DNA of 64,000 bases, taken from the NCBI GenBank assembly GCA_004794785.1, contig SJOL01001134.1:1-64000 (forward strand), given 5' to 3'. The position numbers and the translations under genes were made by a program. Source of the stretch: Opisthorchis felineus. Taxonomy: Eukaryota > Platyhelminthes > Trematoda > Opisthorchiida > Opisthorchiidae. Shown here in pieces: positions 21,931 to 35,200 of the stretch. The first letter of the stretch is position 1. Each line of letters begins with the position of its first letter. Below the pieces are notes generated by a model, which saw only the letters and a list, made by a program, of their open reading frames with translations, did no database searches and was not told where the DNA came from.

Positions 21931-23097
21931 TGGAAGCGCAAAGAGCACAAACTCCCGGCCCTATCTATTACACGGGAGACTATCTCTATCGGTTAACTTT
22001 CAGTTCATTCATACCTTAAGACCAAACACCATGGATTCGGACATGTTCTGGCGTTCACTCAGACAATCGTTTGCACCGCGCTTTTTGTCATAGTACAACA
22101 CGAAATTGCAGGTAATCCCGAAGGAAAATTTCCAATATCATTGTGGAAGTCATATCTCCCTTCTCCACAAATTCCAACTTAGTTTTATCTGCTCTAAGAG
22201 CCACTTTGCTTTGGCACCAGCAACGCCTTCTGTGAGCGAAATTTCAAAACACTTTTCCTCAAACCGCTTGCAGATCATCTTGACGATGTCTTCGAATTTC
22301 TGTGCTCCAGTTCCAACCCTAATAGCAACATCCATTTGACAGACGAGCCGCCATCGTGTCCAGCATCATACGACAGGGAGTTTAATGCACAGGATATGTC
22401 AACACTGCCCAGTTTCTGTAATTGGCGAATGCAAGAAGTCTAGGTTAGATACAACTGTCGCAGGTTTCGCCGAAACTGTTCACGTCGTAGATAAAGAACG
22501 CGCCTTCTGTCATACGCGATCAGAAGAAAGCCGATTTGTCACACAGAACACAATTAACATCGAAAAATGATAATGTACCACCATTTCTGATGACTGTCGG
22601 GTTTGGAACCGTCTACGTCTCAGAAGAAAGCCGAGAAAGCACTCACTTGAAATCACGACCTATGCAGCTGCATCATTGATCTTCCAAAAACCTATACACC
22701 CTTAGGTAGTCCCGGACGAGATTATTTTTAATCGGATTTTTTAGTCAGGATCCGAACTAGACTCGGGGTTTCTTGCTTGCGTCGCAATATAGGTGTGATC
22801 ATTAGGCGCAGGTAGCCAAGTAACTATGTTCAGAATGTTTTTTCCGACCCAGTTCACTTTCTTCCGGAAGACAATAGACTCGATGATCAGAGGAGCTCAG
22901 AACGAAAAATGATTTTCTGTCCGGAATAAAAGGTTTGAGTTGTGGAATGTTCCATCCATCAAGCGAGAAGATAAGGACCTATGGGGCGTGAAGTGCCGAC
23001 ACTGAGCAAAAAACTAATCTATCAAATGAATGCTTTACATTTATGTATAAATTCTGCCTTTTAAAAACAATACAACTGGCGTTAAAAATGCAGTGAA
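21931..23097. other. Intergenic: NUP205 3' flank, nothing firm
   Basis: Lies downstream of the NUP205 stop codon. It includes that gene's unrecognised 3' UTR. A variant polyadenylation hexamer CATAAA exists on the minus strand at 23040-23045. The open stretches seen here are short and show no recognisable domain. Confidence 0.35.
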
Positions 23098-23283
23098 TCA
23101 CGAGTCTGTGAGTACAGTCGCGGTCCGTGGAACCATTTGCTCCAAGCGATGATGCATAGCCTGAATGAATAGTCTTTGATTCGCTTTCAGGTAAGAGGCC
23201 TGGGAAGGTGAAGAAAACGAAGCAGAACCAATAGATTCCACAGCTGGATAAGGAGCAACGTCGACTGCATATACTACAATACC
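23098..23283 (-). CDS. NUP205: NUP205 terminal exon with stop
   Basis: 61 codons and [23 protein letters not shown] corresponds to the family's C-terminal RYSFIQALVRRIRGL helix. The acceptor TTACAAGAG is unusual in being less pyrimidine-rich at its end, but phase 0 requires it. Confidence 0.85.
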   Translation of the reverse strand, partial: GIVVYAVDVAPYPAVESIGSASFSSPSQASYLKANQRLFIQAMHHRLEQMVPRTATVLTDS

Positions 23284-26200
23284 CTCTTGTAAGAAACCCC
23301 TAGGAAAGCAGTGTCCAAATAAATAAGCAAAACTGCAGCATCAGATGATAACAAGCAACAAACAAGAGTGACCCACATTGTCCTCTCACGTGGTTCAGCC
23401 GACCTGACATTTTATCGATCTGCTAATAAAACAACGGGAGCAGAACGGCATATTGGAAGTCTTTCTTATCCTAGTCACAGACCCGAACCGTCCTGAATTG
23501 TTGTGCGTGATGTCAGGAAACGATATCAAGCAAGCCACCTAGCAAGTACTTACCTTTTCGGGAATGTCCGTAATAACAGTAACTGGTCAACAAACTGCCA
23601 ACCCGATCTCGCGGAAACTCAAACTGCTATTTATTGCGGAACTTAATCACAAAGAAGTTCCTTTCACGCATGCATGAATCAAAAGGATGGGACAAAAATC
23701 ACGGAACTTCTCGTTGTAAATGTAACATAATTCTAATGGAAAGAATTCCCTTCTTCCAGATAAAACCAAAGTGGCAATTATTAGAGTCACTTGTCGCATT
23801 ATGAGTGGGAACTTCTTCACATCACAGGTGACTTGTTTGGCGGTTACATAGCGTTCATCATTTGAATTTTAATTGGAAAAGCAAAGTCCGTTTAGCAGAA
23901 CTTTCATAACTTCGAAAAGGCTCTAGAAGGTTGAACAAGTTACCTTAGAAAGTTGACGGACCGATTCCAGAAGTTCAGGACGTAGCAGGGAGGGTAGCAT
24001 TTCTCTGATTATCTCAGGTTCACTCCTTTCGTCTGCAGGAACATGCGCTCCAGGAAGTTCACGTTTATAAGCGAGCCGATTGTACTCAGGGGTTCGATCC
24101 ACTCGACGTGTTTGTGGCTGTCGCGTCTGTGAGCCATGGAACTTCGTAGCAGATTGTATTCGAGGTGTCAGTGATGCAGCCGCAGCAGGATCCGGGCGAT
24201 TGAGATAGTGGTTGAGAAAACGCCACGAGATATAAATTCCCTGTTCGCAGATACCTTGGTTTTGGGATGAAAAATGATACGTTTAGAAGCGTAATACACA
24301 GCTGTCATGAGAGAAGAATTCCAAGCTGCCAGAGAAGTACGCAGTAGGTGTACCGAAGAAACCCGCAATCGATAGGAATCCTAGACGCCGAGAGCAAATT
24401 ACACCAGCTAACGAGGCCAGTGTAACTGTTGGTTCGGCGAAAACGAAAAACGAATGAATTCTAATTGGCCGCATACCGGAGTTTTGAAGCCCATCAGTTC
24501 ACAAACAAACAGACAATGATATTAGCTTGCATCCCATGGGTGGGTAAAAATCAATCATAAGAGCTCCCGTCAGGTGCTCACTTGGCTGTATTAAACACCG
24601 TTGCAACAGAAACACGGCCTTACGGTACGCGTGATACATAGAGCATAGACAATTTGAACTCAGTCCACTAGCTACAGTGCATGTGTGCTGGAGGACTTTG
24701 ACTCAACGTGCAGATAACACCCACCAAACTCAACTCCTCCTTGGTAATAAAAATCCAGCCAACCTTTCGGGGTCGAGTTCACGTGGTCCCGTGCTTAGCC
24801 TCGGACACTCCAACGCAAAACCTAAAACCCCTGTTTAATGGAAGTAGTCCGGTGAGTTTCCATCAACTATCTTTGAGTGTTGACGGCGTAGGTACCATAT
24901 ATGTCTGCCGTAGGCCAGCAATGGATCTTGTCTCCTTTGTCTTCACAAACAACTTGACGTGGCCGCATGACAATAATGCAGAAGTGCTGTTGTAAATGCT
25001 GATGATGGATTTGGAATAAGTGGGGCGGTGACAGTTCGTAGTTCTGTACCGAAAAACATACCGGAGCTCATGTCTAACTGTGTCTTCAGTTCTCCGAGAT
25101 GTGTGTAACACTGTTCAGAACAAATTGCAAGCACAGCAAACGAGAGAGAGAGAGAGAGGAGACAAGCGCTAAAAGTCTCCCAAGAGGGCAGCTGAGTCGA
25201 ATAACAAGTCTTCATAGAGAGGGGAAACCTTATATAATCTACATATATAGCTATCAGGACACAAGCTTTGGAACAAAGAGGCGTAGACCCTCTGGCTGAT
25301 GCGGACAGAAACACACACTATAAGTAAGTACGAACTTACCAACAAGCGAATTCAACTGCAGACGAAGAAAACTGACACCAACCGCGGTACAATTGCGTAG
25401 CAACTCCGTCTCTGGGTGATGGGAGTCAAGTCCGAGAAAACTGCCGAAGGAAGATAGCAGTTAAGAAAATAACAGTGTTACAGCGATGGCACGACCGTGA
25501 ATAATATCGACACTTTAATGAAGTATTATCATTTTGGAAAGGAGTCGAAGTGGAAGAAGACAAAGGGAACTCATGAAAAGTAATTACAGTGGCTTCCTAC
25601 TGGAAATTGTGCGCTTAAGTGAACAATGCGGGGTTGAATTTTGGTGCACTTTAGTCCATTCAATGCTTTATATGAAAGTCTAGACGCAACAGGTGAATAT
25701 GTGAGTCAAACCGAGAACACGCACCCCATGCTCGTAGACGGGTCTGGTAATTTTTGGCTTATCATCAATCCTTTAAGGAAGAATAGCACATCAGTGTGAA
25801 AAAACGCGACCAGTGATGTGGCTTGATTGGAATAGTTGATGCTTTAGATGTTTATGTCACGAAAATAATGAACCAACTAGCTGGTTGTGTGCCTAGTGAG
25901 CTAAAATGGAGGGTGTCTAACAAAGATTCAGAGTCTTTACCAAGAAACTGGTAAGCAAATGAAGCTCCGACGAACAAAATCCATGTAGGGAGGCGAATAA
26001 GGTGTAAAGCTTTGTTCTAAAAAGTCACGCTAGTAATTCCATGCCGACCATCAGTGTCTTTGGGTAGACCTCTGAGCCATAGGCTTCTGCTGAAGGTGTA
26101 CAATAAACCAGCGTCTGGGTTCCGAGGCCCTGAAGATAACTTCGCCTTCTTATAACTGTAACGTAAGTCAGATGTGTCTGACAATTTTTTTTGCAACAGC

Positions 26201-29200
26201 CTGTCTGTAAAGCATCCCATATTCACGTATTCCGGTCCAACAATCGTCAAGCTGTGGTTCGTTTACACTCAAATAAACGACTCCGATTACGAAAATCCTG
26301 ACCATCATTCCTGTTGTTTGTCACGTATCTGCACCACAAACAGACATTACCATCACGCTATTGTAGACGCTGAACTATACTCTTGGGTAGATCACCCACT
26401 CAGAAAATCGTAAGTGATTCATGCAACGTGTTAACACGGTAGAGAGAGAGAGAGAGAGGGAGTGCAAGCAAAACTTATCAATGCAGCTGTAGCAAACTAA
26501 ATAGCGGAATAAACACTAAAAAACTTACGGGGTAGAACAACCGACCAGGCGGGGAACACTGGTGAAAAGGAGTGTGCACAACTGACGAAGCTGGTCCATT
26601 GATAGGTCGTTACTACGTACCCGTTCATGCTGCATGGTAACGAAACAAACAAGAAAAATAAATACATGTACATTTGCAGAACAGTAAATTGCCTTTGGTG
26701 CGATCGCCATCCATCGTGGGCGCTTTTGGCCAATACTGCTGTCGGTCACTTGTTATGAAATCGTGCCTTTTCGTTTCAGCCGCTTCCGCAGACTTGTCTC
26801 CACGCTGTCCTTCAATAAGATCAGGTAACTACCAAGTGCCACATTAGAATATGCGTTGCAACAATGATCTACAGCGTCACATCGTTGGATCGCCCAATTT
26901 CGACTGGTCGTTTCACCGGTCCCGATAGACAGGTTATTCTGCAGTGTTTTCAGGAATTTCTGAAATGGCTAGGGAAAGTCTAAGGAATGTGTTTACATTG
27001 GTCCAACGTTCCACACATTTTTCAAGCCGATTATTCTTGTTACTGACATTGACCGACTCAACCCATGGGTCATCTATTTATGCGTTACGTGCAACAATGT
27101 GTTGCATAGTCAAAAACTTGTCCCGCTGCTTTAAAAGTTTGATGGGATATTGTCCAAGCGAAAATTCTAACCATGTGTCAGTTCTGCTTAACAAGTACGA
27201 ACCATATGGAAACAGATTTTCAGGCTGGATGCAGCCACCGCTACGTCCTCAAAAGTTTCACATACCAACTAATACATCTTCATGCATAGCAGCAGGCAAG
27301 TAAGGTGAGTAAGTGAAATGCGGCCACAGTGTTGGTTGAATACGTAAATAAACACCGAGAAGAAACCATTTTTGACGTACCAAAAGCAGTCTTACAGCCG
27401 GGCATCCAACATGGATGGGGGATTCCTCGGAAGATTGCTGAAACGACTTCGAACCTGCATCATCCAACTTCGCCAAACTGTTAAATATATTCAAGTTCGC
27501 CAGACCCACACACAGATCTTCGACGCGTGCCAACTGATTCAATGCCCATGAGACCAGATGTAAGATAAACGTCAGTTGGACCTGGCCAGAACTAGAGTCG
27601 CCTACAAGGTGAAACGGCGAAAGTTACCCAGATGCACAGGGCGAGCTTTAAATAGAAAACTACCAAAAGTAAAGTACCTTGGTCACTCGTTTTGAGAAGT
27701 GTAAACAATGGCTGTATGTTTTTTGACGGAGCGGGCAACGAAGCATCCAAAGAGGAGCGGTCCAGACTCGCAACGCACACGGAAACCAGATGCCGAATAA
27801 GATTGAGTTGCTGGGTACGGCATAGCATGTGGTCAAACACGAGATGCCGATGCTGATTGAAGACACCGGTCAAAGGTTTCGCGGAAGGCTGTGGTTCGGC
27901 CAACAGAGTTGGCAGAAGGCTGATAGAGTTGCGCAGAATCCGAGATCGAACCACTTCACTCTGAATTACGGAGTATCTGAAGTGGAAATAGAAATGTCAC
28001 AGTTAAACAGTCAGAAAGAAGCCTTAGTTTCAATCCCGGTTAGCTGGAGACAACTGGTGGAAGCTTCTCACATAAACATAAACTGGGTTAAAAACTGAAT
28101 GACGGGCTACGCACGGTCTGCACAGGACAGAAATCCACAGATTAGTGCTTTGGTGAAATCCCTGCGGAATCATTGCCACCAGCAGCACAACATCAGTGTT
28201 CAGCACTGATGCTTCGCTACCGGAATAGCCTATCTAGTTGTAAGGCGTTCCCTTGCCTCTAGGCTTTACACTTATCATGGCCAAAGTATACCACCTACCG
28301 GTCCAAGCCTACATGCACATTACAGGCCGACAGCTGTGAGAGGCACAGGTTATCTGTATCGCCCAAACATATGAGAGTTAGGGGGACAAATAGCCTATTG
28401 ACACTTTACACTCAGCACAACCAGTGACAAACAAACCAATTACTAACCGGGATGGAAATGGACAAATACGCCACACACGGGGTCATCCCGGACGGTCACA
28501 CTGACAACTTCACACAAGTGCTTGCCCAGGACAGGCGAGTGGATGTCTGTATCAATTGACACCTAGGTCACCCCATTCTGCCCGTCTCTGAGAGCATTAG
28601 CCTTTCAAATAAGGATGACATGTTGCATTGGCAACAAGTAGACACAAGCATATGTTTGAATATATCGACATTCACTCCGGGCAGTATGTCTCTGCGAGTG
28701 CAAACGTTTGTCGTTAGGTGTAGGAGATAGTGGAAAAAACTGTCGTATGTGATCACCACTGTTTGCAAACTGTCTCATGCGTCAGAGACAATGAAGTAAA
28801 ACGACTGTTTTATCATGCATAAGCTGGTGAAAAAGCTGCAGACGTTTATCACCATTGCAAGGGCAGCACCGACAGAATGACCTGGGCCCCTAGGCAGCGA
28901 ATTTTAGGAGTTACAACATCTTGCGTATTAGTTTCATAATCGAAACCTGATGCAGCCATGTTGCTCTTGCCCTCTTCCTTTTTTACAATTATTCGGGAAA
29001 TATTTTGTCTGGTGGAGCCTACATAGAAACGAGTGAAATGTGTGTGGATAAAAGTGTAGACAATACAGTAAAATGGTTCATTCAGAAGAAAGTCTCCTCC
29101 AGGCTCGGTTCTGAGGCACAAGTATCTTGTGTGAATGGGTCGTCAGAAATACCACAGCCATCAGAGGCCAAACTATAGTCTAACTCACTCGTCCATCCCA

Positions 29201-32200
29201 GTTGAAACTCCTTCAGTCCTGCTAACCAGTGCGAAAAGCTCGACTAAGTTTGTTTGAGCATGGAGCCATTGCATGAGCCAAACAGTGCCTAAACTGCCGT
29301 CTGCCCCGGTGATTTCACTCATCCAGTCCGTCCGGCCCAAAAAGTGGACCAAAGCGCTGCCCAAAACTGTCTCCTCAACCAACACTGCATCCGAGTGGGC
29401 ATATAGGAAGCCGATAACTTGCTGATTGGCATAAACATGGGAAGGACCTGAAGTGGATACCGAAAGAATTGGTGCATGCAAACATAAAAGATCAGCTCGT
29501 CGGCATCGAAAAAAATTGCGGCAGATAAAGCCGGACCGATAAGTTTGGCATGTAGTAACGGAGCCAAACAGTAAACGATGATTCCGGGTTAATTAGCCAT
29601 AACACAGTGATTTGCGAACATATGATTTCCAGGGTCTCTTCTGGTAAACACAACTAGGAACTGTGAAATGGGATCATGCAGGTGCTGGTCTAAAAAAGGG
29701 CACTTTCTGATTGGTTTGTTTGTTAGGGACTGTAATTGGCGGGCTAAGGCAATCTCATTGCTTTCACGTGTCTTTCTGGATGACAGGAGAAGGGTTGAGT
29801 AACCGAATAGCAGTCGTCTCGACTATTTCCAATGCTCTGTCGCACACACCCTTAAAACGATTTAGAATGACAAATCACCCTGAATGAATCCACCGATAGA
29901 TCTGATGGTTGGTATTCATCAGGTAAGAGGTGATCGTACCGATTATATGCCTAGCCAGTCCAGTTCCCAAGCAACTTGAGATATGCGTACGAATTCTCTC
30001 GGATAGGCACCGAGTCGAACAAATGACCACTGAACCTACTATGATTTCGAGCATTGGATCAGTAGCGGCCTTTTGTGTGCGACTGCTTTTGTGTGTTCAG
30101 GCGGTATAACAATTGGCGTGTACCCCTAATTGGGCATCTCGACTAGGCTTGGACAACCCGGAAGTAGTTCAGCCCTCATGGCTCCTTCGAGTAGCATGGG
30201 AGCTATGAACCGAAAGAGTGCGACTATTGAATGATTGTTTTTTAATCTATTTTATGTCCAGAAGGCTGCGGGAATTAGTGTGCTGGCCTGATCACGTAGA
30301 TTTCCCATACATAACATTCTTAAGGGATCAGTCTGTTCTGCTTGTTAATACAATATCCAGGAACTGGAACGCGTTATCAGTTTCCCTATCCCAATTGGAG
30401 TTGAGTACAGTGTGAGCAGAGTTAAGACTACAGAATGCGCCAACCGATGTCAGTGGCGTTCTCGTTGTCAGTTTCTATCCAGATTGCCTGAATGAAAGTC
30501 TGGAGGCGTAGGCACCTCGGAATGACTGTGCTAAGCTAGCAATAAGTCCCTTCCCAGTCCACTTTTATTATTTTCTTCACAATAAGCCTTTCAAATAAAT
30601 CATGGTTGTACGGCAGTGAAGCATCGGTATCGAACACTGATGTCATGCTGTCGATGATGATGATGATGAAGTGATAAAGATATCGTCCATATAGTGTTTA
30701 CAAAAAGGCAATTGTTCAACAGTCGGGTTTATAATGGTATGTTCAAGCCTGCACACAGAGTTAGACTGAGCGCACGGACCATCACAACACCACCTCTTTG
30801 GCTGCAGATAGTGCTGGTGAGTAAAAAAAATTGAGCGTTAGAGGTGCACCGTAAAAGTATCTATGTGATTTCAACAAATGGAGTAAGACAATCAATAGTG
30901 GACTTGCTGGTAAAGTTTCCTGTGGAATCATTGCTTCAAATAGGGGCATGCCAATAAACAGATGAAATGTCTAATGGGCACATAGTCTGTTATTGATATG
31001 CCTGTTTTGGATTGACCGCATGAACACAAAAGTGCTCTCAAGACCGTGGGTGCAAAACTGACTACGTTGAAGTTGGAGCAAGTTTTTTTATCCAGATGGC
31101 GATGACATGGTACGGTGAATTTCTCCTATCTAATATCGGTCTAAATAGACAGCTTTCTTCATGCAGTTTAGGCAGTCCGGTTATAAGCAACAAGCCACTA
31201 AAGCGACACATACCCAAAGTGATCAATATTGTCTTGAACAAATCCACGACCGGGAGTAAAACTCCGGGCCAAGTAATAGTGCTCTCTGCCGTCGAACTAT
31301 CACTTCTTGCACAAATCAATCGGTGAAGTATACAGTCATCAAAATGCATATCCATGCCGTCGCACTGCGAGGTTGCCATAACACGCGACAAAAGTTGAGC
31401 AACTTTGGAGTCCCCGCGTTCCACATCTACGTTGCTCAGTGCTGAGGCCGAGGCGTATAAGGAGTCCAGACCGTCTGCGTATGAGTTTGCCAAGGTTGAA
31501 GCAGAGTAGATGGCGCAGGCCGTGAGCATGCTGACCGCATCACACTGAAGCAAAGACTAGAAAGGAGCAGCAAAATCCACGTTGTATGGTAAGCGACTGT
31601 TGGTGATGATTTTGGAAGGAAGAACAGATAGTCCACCAAATGAGCTAAAACACAGATATACCTTGGCTCCAGTGAGACTCGTCGCCAGGCGGGAAAACAG
31701 GGCCATTTTGGCGCGGTACATGTGGAATGCAGAAGTAGCCACGGTTGCAGCACTAGCAAGTTCCCCATTGACGCGTAGCTCATCATCCTCAGCCATGGCA
31801 ACGGAATTCAAAAACGATTCGACAGCCTTCAGGTCTTCCGGAATGCTATCCACAAGTTGCTGTAAGAGAGTATAGGTATGAAACAGCTCAGGTGAGGATC
31901 ATTCACTCTAGTGACAAAAATAGAAATATGAGGACAAGCTAGACTGGATGAGCCAGATTATTCCAGGCTAAATATAAATGAGGAATGAAGAGTAATCTTT
32001 ATACCACAAGTGCAAAGAACCATAAGCTACTAACGTGCTATGATTGTTGTCTGCTTATTAGTATAACCACCCTATATACTCGTACTGAATCTTTGTATGT
32101 ACACTTCAGCTCACTCACGCTTTTTCTTAAAGTTAAACGTTGTTTATTCTCGATAACTACGACTCTCTTCTAACTCGTTCTCGGACGCATTCTTAACGTC

Positions 32201-35200
32201 TCATAACGGGACTGAAGTGTCTTCCGCGAAAGTTCTGCCAATGACTTGGAATAGTTAAGCGTGAATAATTTCCTTGCACCTCTCACAAACATTTCGCCGC
32301 GAGGGCAAAGCCAGATCAGGCCAGACAGGTGATGTCCACCGTTGTTCACCTGCTGTTTCCAGATTAGCTTTGCAAACGAGTGTGACGCTGACTATGATAT
32401 GAGACGACATGCCTCCAGGAATAGCTATGACACCAATAGCTATTGGTATCATGGTCGGTCTATGAAGATCAGAGTACTACCTCGCGATAAAAACAGTAAT
32501 GAACTGCGGAATCAAGCGGGGATTTTTCCACATCAGCCTTTCTAATTGAATTTAGCGCCCGGAGTTCCCATCAGGACACATCATCGCAGCGTATGTTGGC
32601 GTTGTGCAAAACAATCGAACTAATGCAGATTTGATTGAAGTGAGGTGTGCGCTGCAGGAGTACCCCATAAGTAACATGCATCCAATAACTGCAGTTCACT
32701 ACATATAGAGTATCGCAAACCATTCCGCATTTATCAGAGCATTCTTGAGAACGGACGACTAGTTCGGATAAGCAAACTGACTACCCACGACTAATCAACT
32801 TGTCGGAGTTAGACGACAACTGAGTAAAACAATGCACTCCTAAAGATAAACCCACCAGTTGCATAGGTCTGGAAGACTTGTGCATCCTTCTGATGCTATC
32901 AGTCTAGTTAACAGCCTGCGATCCGCCTGAACGGTCCATACCCGCCATGCCAACCGAAGGAAGCGTGAGGGCTGAGATACTACCAGGTAGCCAAGGAATA
33001 TACAGGAGCAATCTAGATGCCGGGGTCATATTCAAATCACGAACCTTGTGGTGGTCAGCAGTTTCGCGCATTACCCATTGAGCTATCTCAAGCTCCACGA
33101 GCAGCAAAACCTTATTTTTACGGTTCTCAGAGATCTGACAAGCTGTATACCTACAAAATTTGGATTTTCAAAAGAATAAATTGTGCCCGAACAGAAGGTG
33201 CTCATCTACTACCACTGGATAAGTTAATTTTACAAAACATGAAGGCCTAGTATGGATGTATTCATTAGATCTGAAGTGTGAAATACCCAAAGATGGGAGC
33301 AACTTGAGGGGTCACCACCACATTCATCCATCGTCCAAACACAAAACGGCAACCGTGCACAAAGAACTAACCTGCAAAATAGATTGTCTGCAAAGGAACA
33401 TCAACAAATCTCTCGACGACCGATCGATGGTCAAAATCAATTCCAGCACACTCAATACCGCCATTTGTGTGACTGTGTGGCCTCGAAGAAGATCCCACGC
33501 GAGAAGACAATGGAAAGTGGACACGCCAGCAGAAGTGTCTGAACCCCTCAGAACTTCCGACTCGGCCCAATGGGAGACTGACAGCTTAGATGCGCTGGCA
33601 ATGGCGGACAAACAACCCTGGAGAGCGTGGCGACGGTTCGAATCTGGTTGGTTTTCAGGCATGCGTTGAGCTAAAAGATAAGTAATTCGAGTAGTGTTGG
33701 GTAATAAGTCTTGCCGATTAAATCAACAGGACGCCTACATAGTATAAAAATGGTTATTTATGGATAGGGACTGAACTTCAGTACGGCCGTCGAACCTTGA
33801 GTTGTTTTGTCATTCTGTTCTGCGATTACTCAGCCACCACAGGTACGTTCTGAGGTTGTCCCGTGGGTTAAAGTAGATTGCCGCCGTACCATTTATGATG
33901 TGGTACATTTAGATTTCGCCAAAAGGAAAGATGCTCCACAACCGATGGAAGAATGTTTTCCTGAGGTGAGGTCTTGCTGTATCATTTATGAAGTCAGTCC
34001 CATCGTATTTCTTCGTTTACTTGACTAAACGGAAGTTGGACGAAGATAGCAAATGCATCGTTACTCACATGCACCAACAAAAACAAACCAGCACACTAGA
34101 AAATGACTCACCCAGAAACTGTCCAAAGCGAAGCAAGTGTGCCAAAGTACCGTAGAAATTGGCTCGCATTCTCTGGGCAGATGATTCTGGGAAAGTGAGA
34201 AAATCGGGCGAACACAGATAAAATATAATATTGCACGATTGCTCCAAAGTGTTCTGATGAAATGGTGCAGCTGTAGCACCCTTTCGGTGCCTAGCTGCCA
34301 TGCCACACGAAGAAAGCACCAGGGCCGGGATACTGAAAGGTTTCCCAAGCCTAGACAAGAGCAGTCGAGATGCAGAGGTCGGGTTCGAACAAGGACTTTC
34401 CGGTCAATAAGTTGGCGCCTTAACCACTGAGCGATCTCGAGGTCTGATGAACGGCGCGGACAGCTGGTAGACGCTCCACATAAGATATGCGCTGAAATCA
34501 ACAGGAACCGACCTAGAACAGTCTGACTTCTGAGGAAAAGACATCCCGCGAATCGCTCCATCGTTTCGCCTGGATTCGAAAGTAACAAGACACCTAGTTA
34601 GACTATTAACACCTTGAAAAAGTTTCAGTTGGGCCTCCTAGGACGAGTACCAAGAAGCCAGTTAATTGGAGAAACGTCTTTTCGCGCACAGGTTCGAGTT
34701 CTTACATGCAACCCTTTCTATAGCATCCAGATTAAGACAACGGTACAACCCGTAATCACCCGTTCGCTGTGCGTGCTTCCTTTGCGGACCAATGCGCGGA
34801 ACTGGGAATACATACAGACGCTTCTGTGCGTGTCGCCGGCTTTTGCAGATCCATCGTATCCATTCATTACTTGTTCGAAAGCTCCCTGTTTCGGTCAGTC
34901 GGTGTGCACCTTTATTATTAGGTCTTCTTGGTAACCATTGGGTGAGTTGCATTTGCCAATGTTGGTCTTGCTTTGCTTTCGGAGCAGTTGTTTCTCCCTG
35001 GTTTGCTTGGTTTACAGTCTGAGGCGTTCGTCTGCTAGTTGTTGGTCTCAGCTTTATTCTGAAGTTTTAATGCGCCACACTATTCCTTATGAAATGAAGG
35101 AGAGCTTGCTAACCCTTATTCCCAAAGGCCATCAGTGATCGAAAAAACTGACACCCGTGTAATTTCCCATAAAGGACTACGCGTAAACCTCAGTCGATAA

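Noticed and set aside
33324..33662. Plus-strand 137-codon frame at 33256-33669 opposite a NUP205 exon
   Set aside because: The minus strand is the coding one, with homology and splice sites; the plus frame is antisense.
34938..35138. Plus-strand peptide ending [20 protein letters not shown], similar in style to an L1-like reverse transcriptase start
   Set aside because: A single short match with no supporting motifs on either side. Too weak to call an element.
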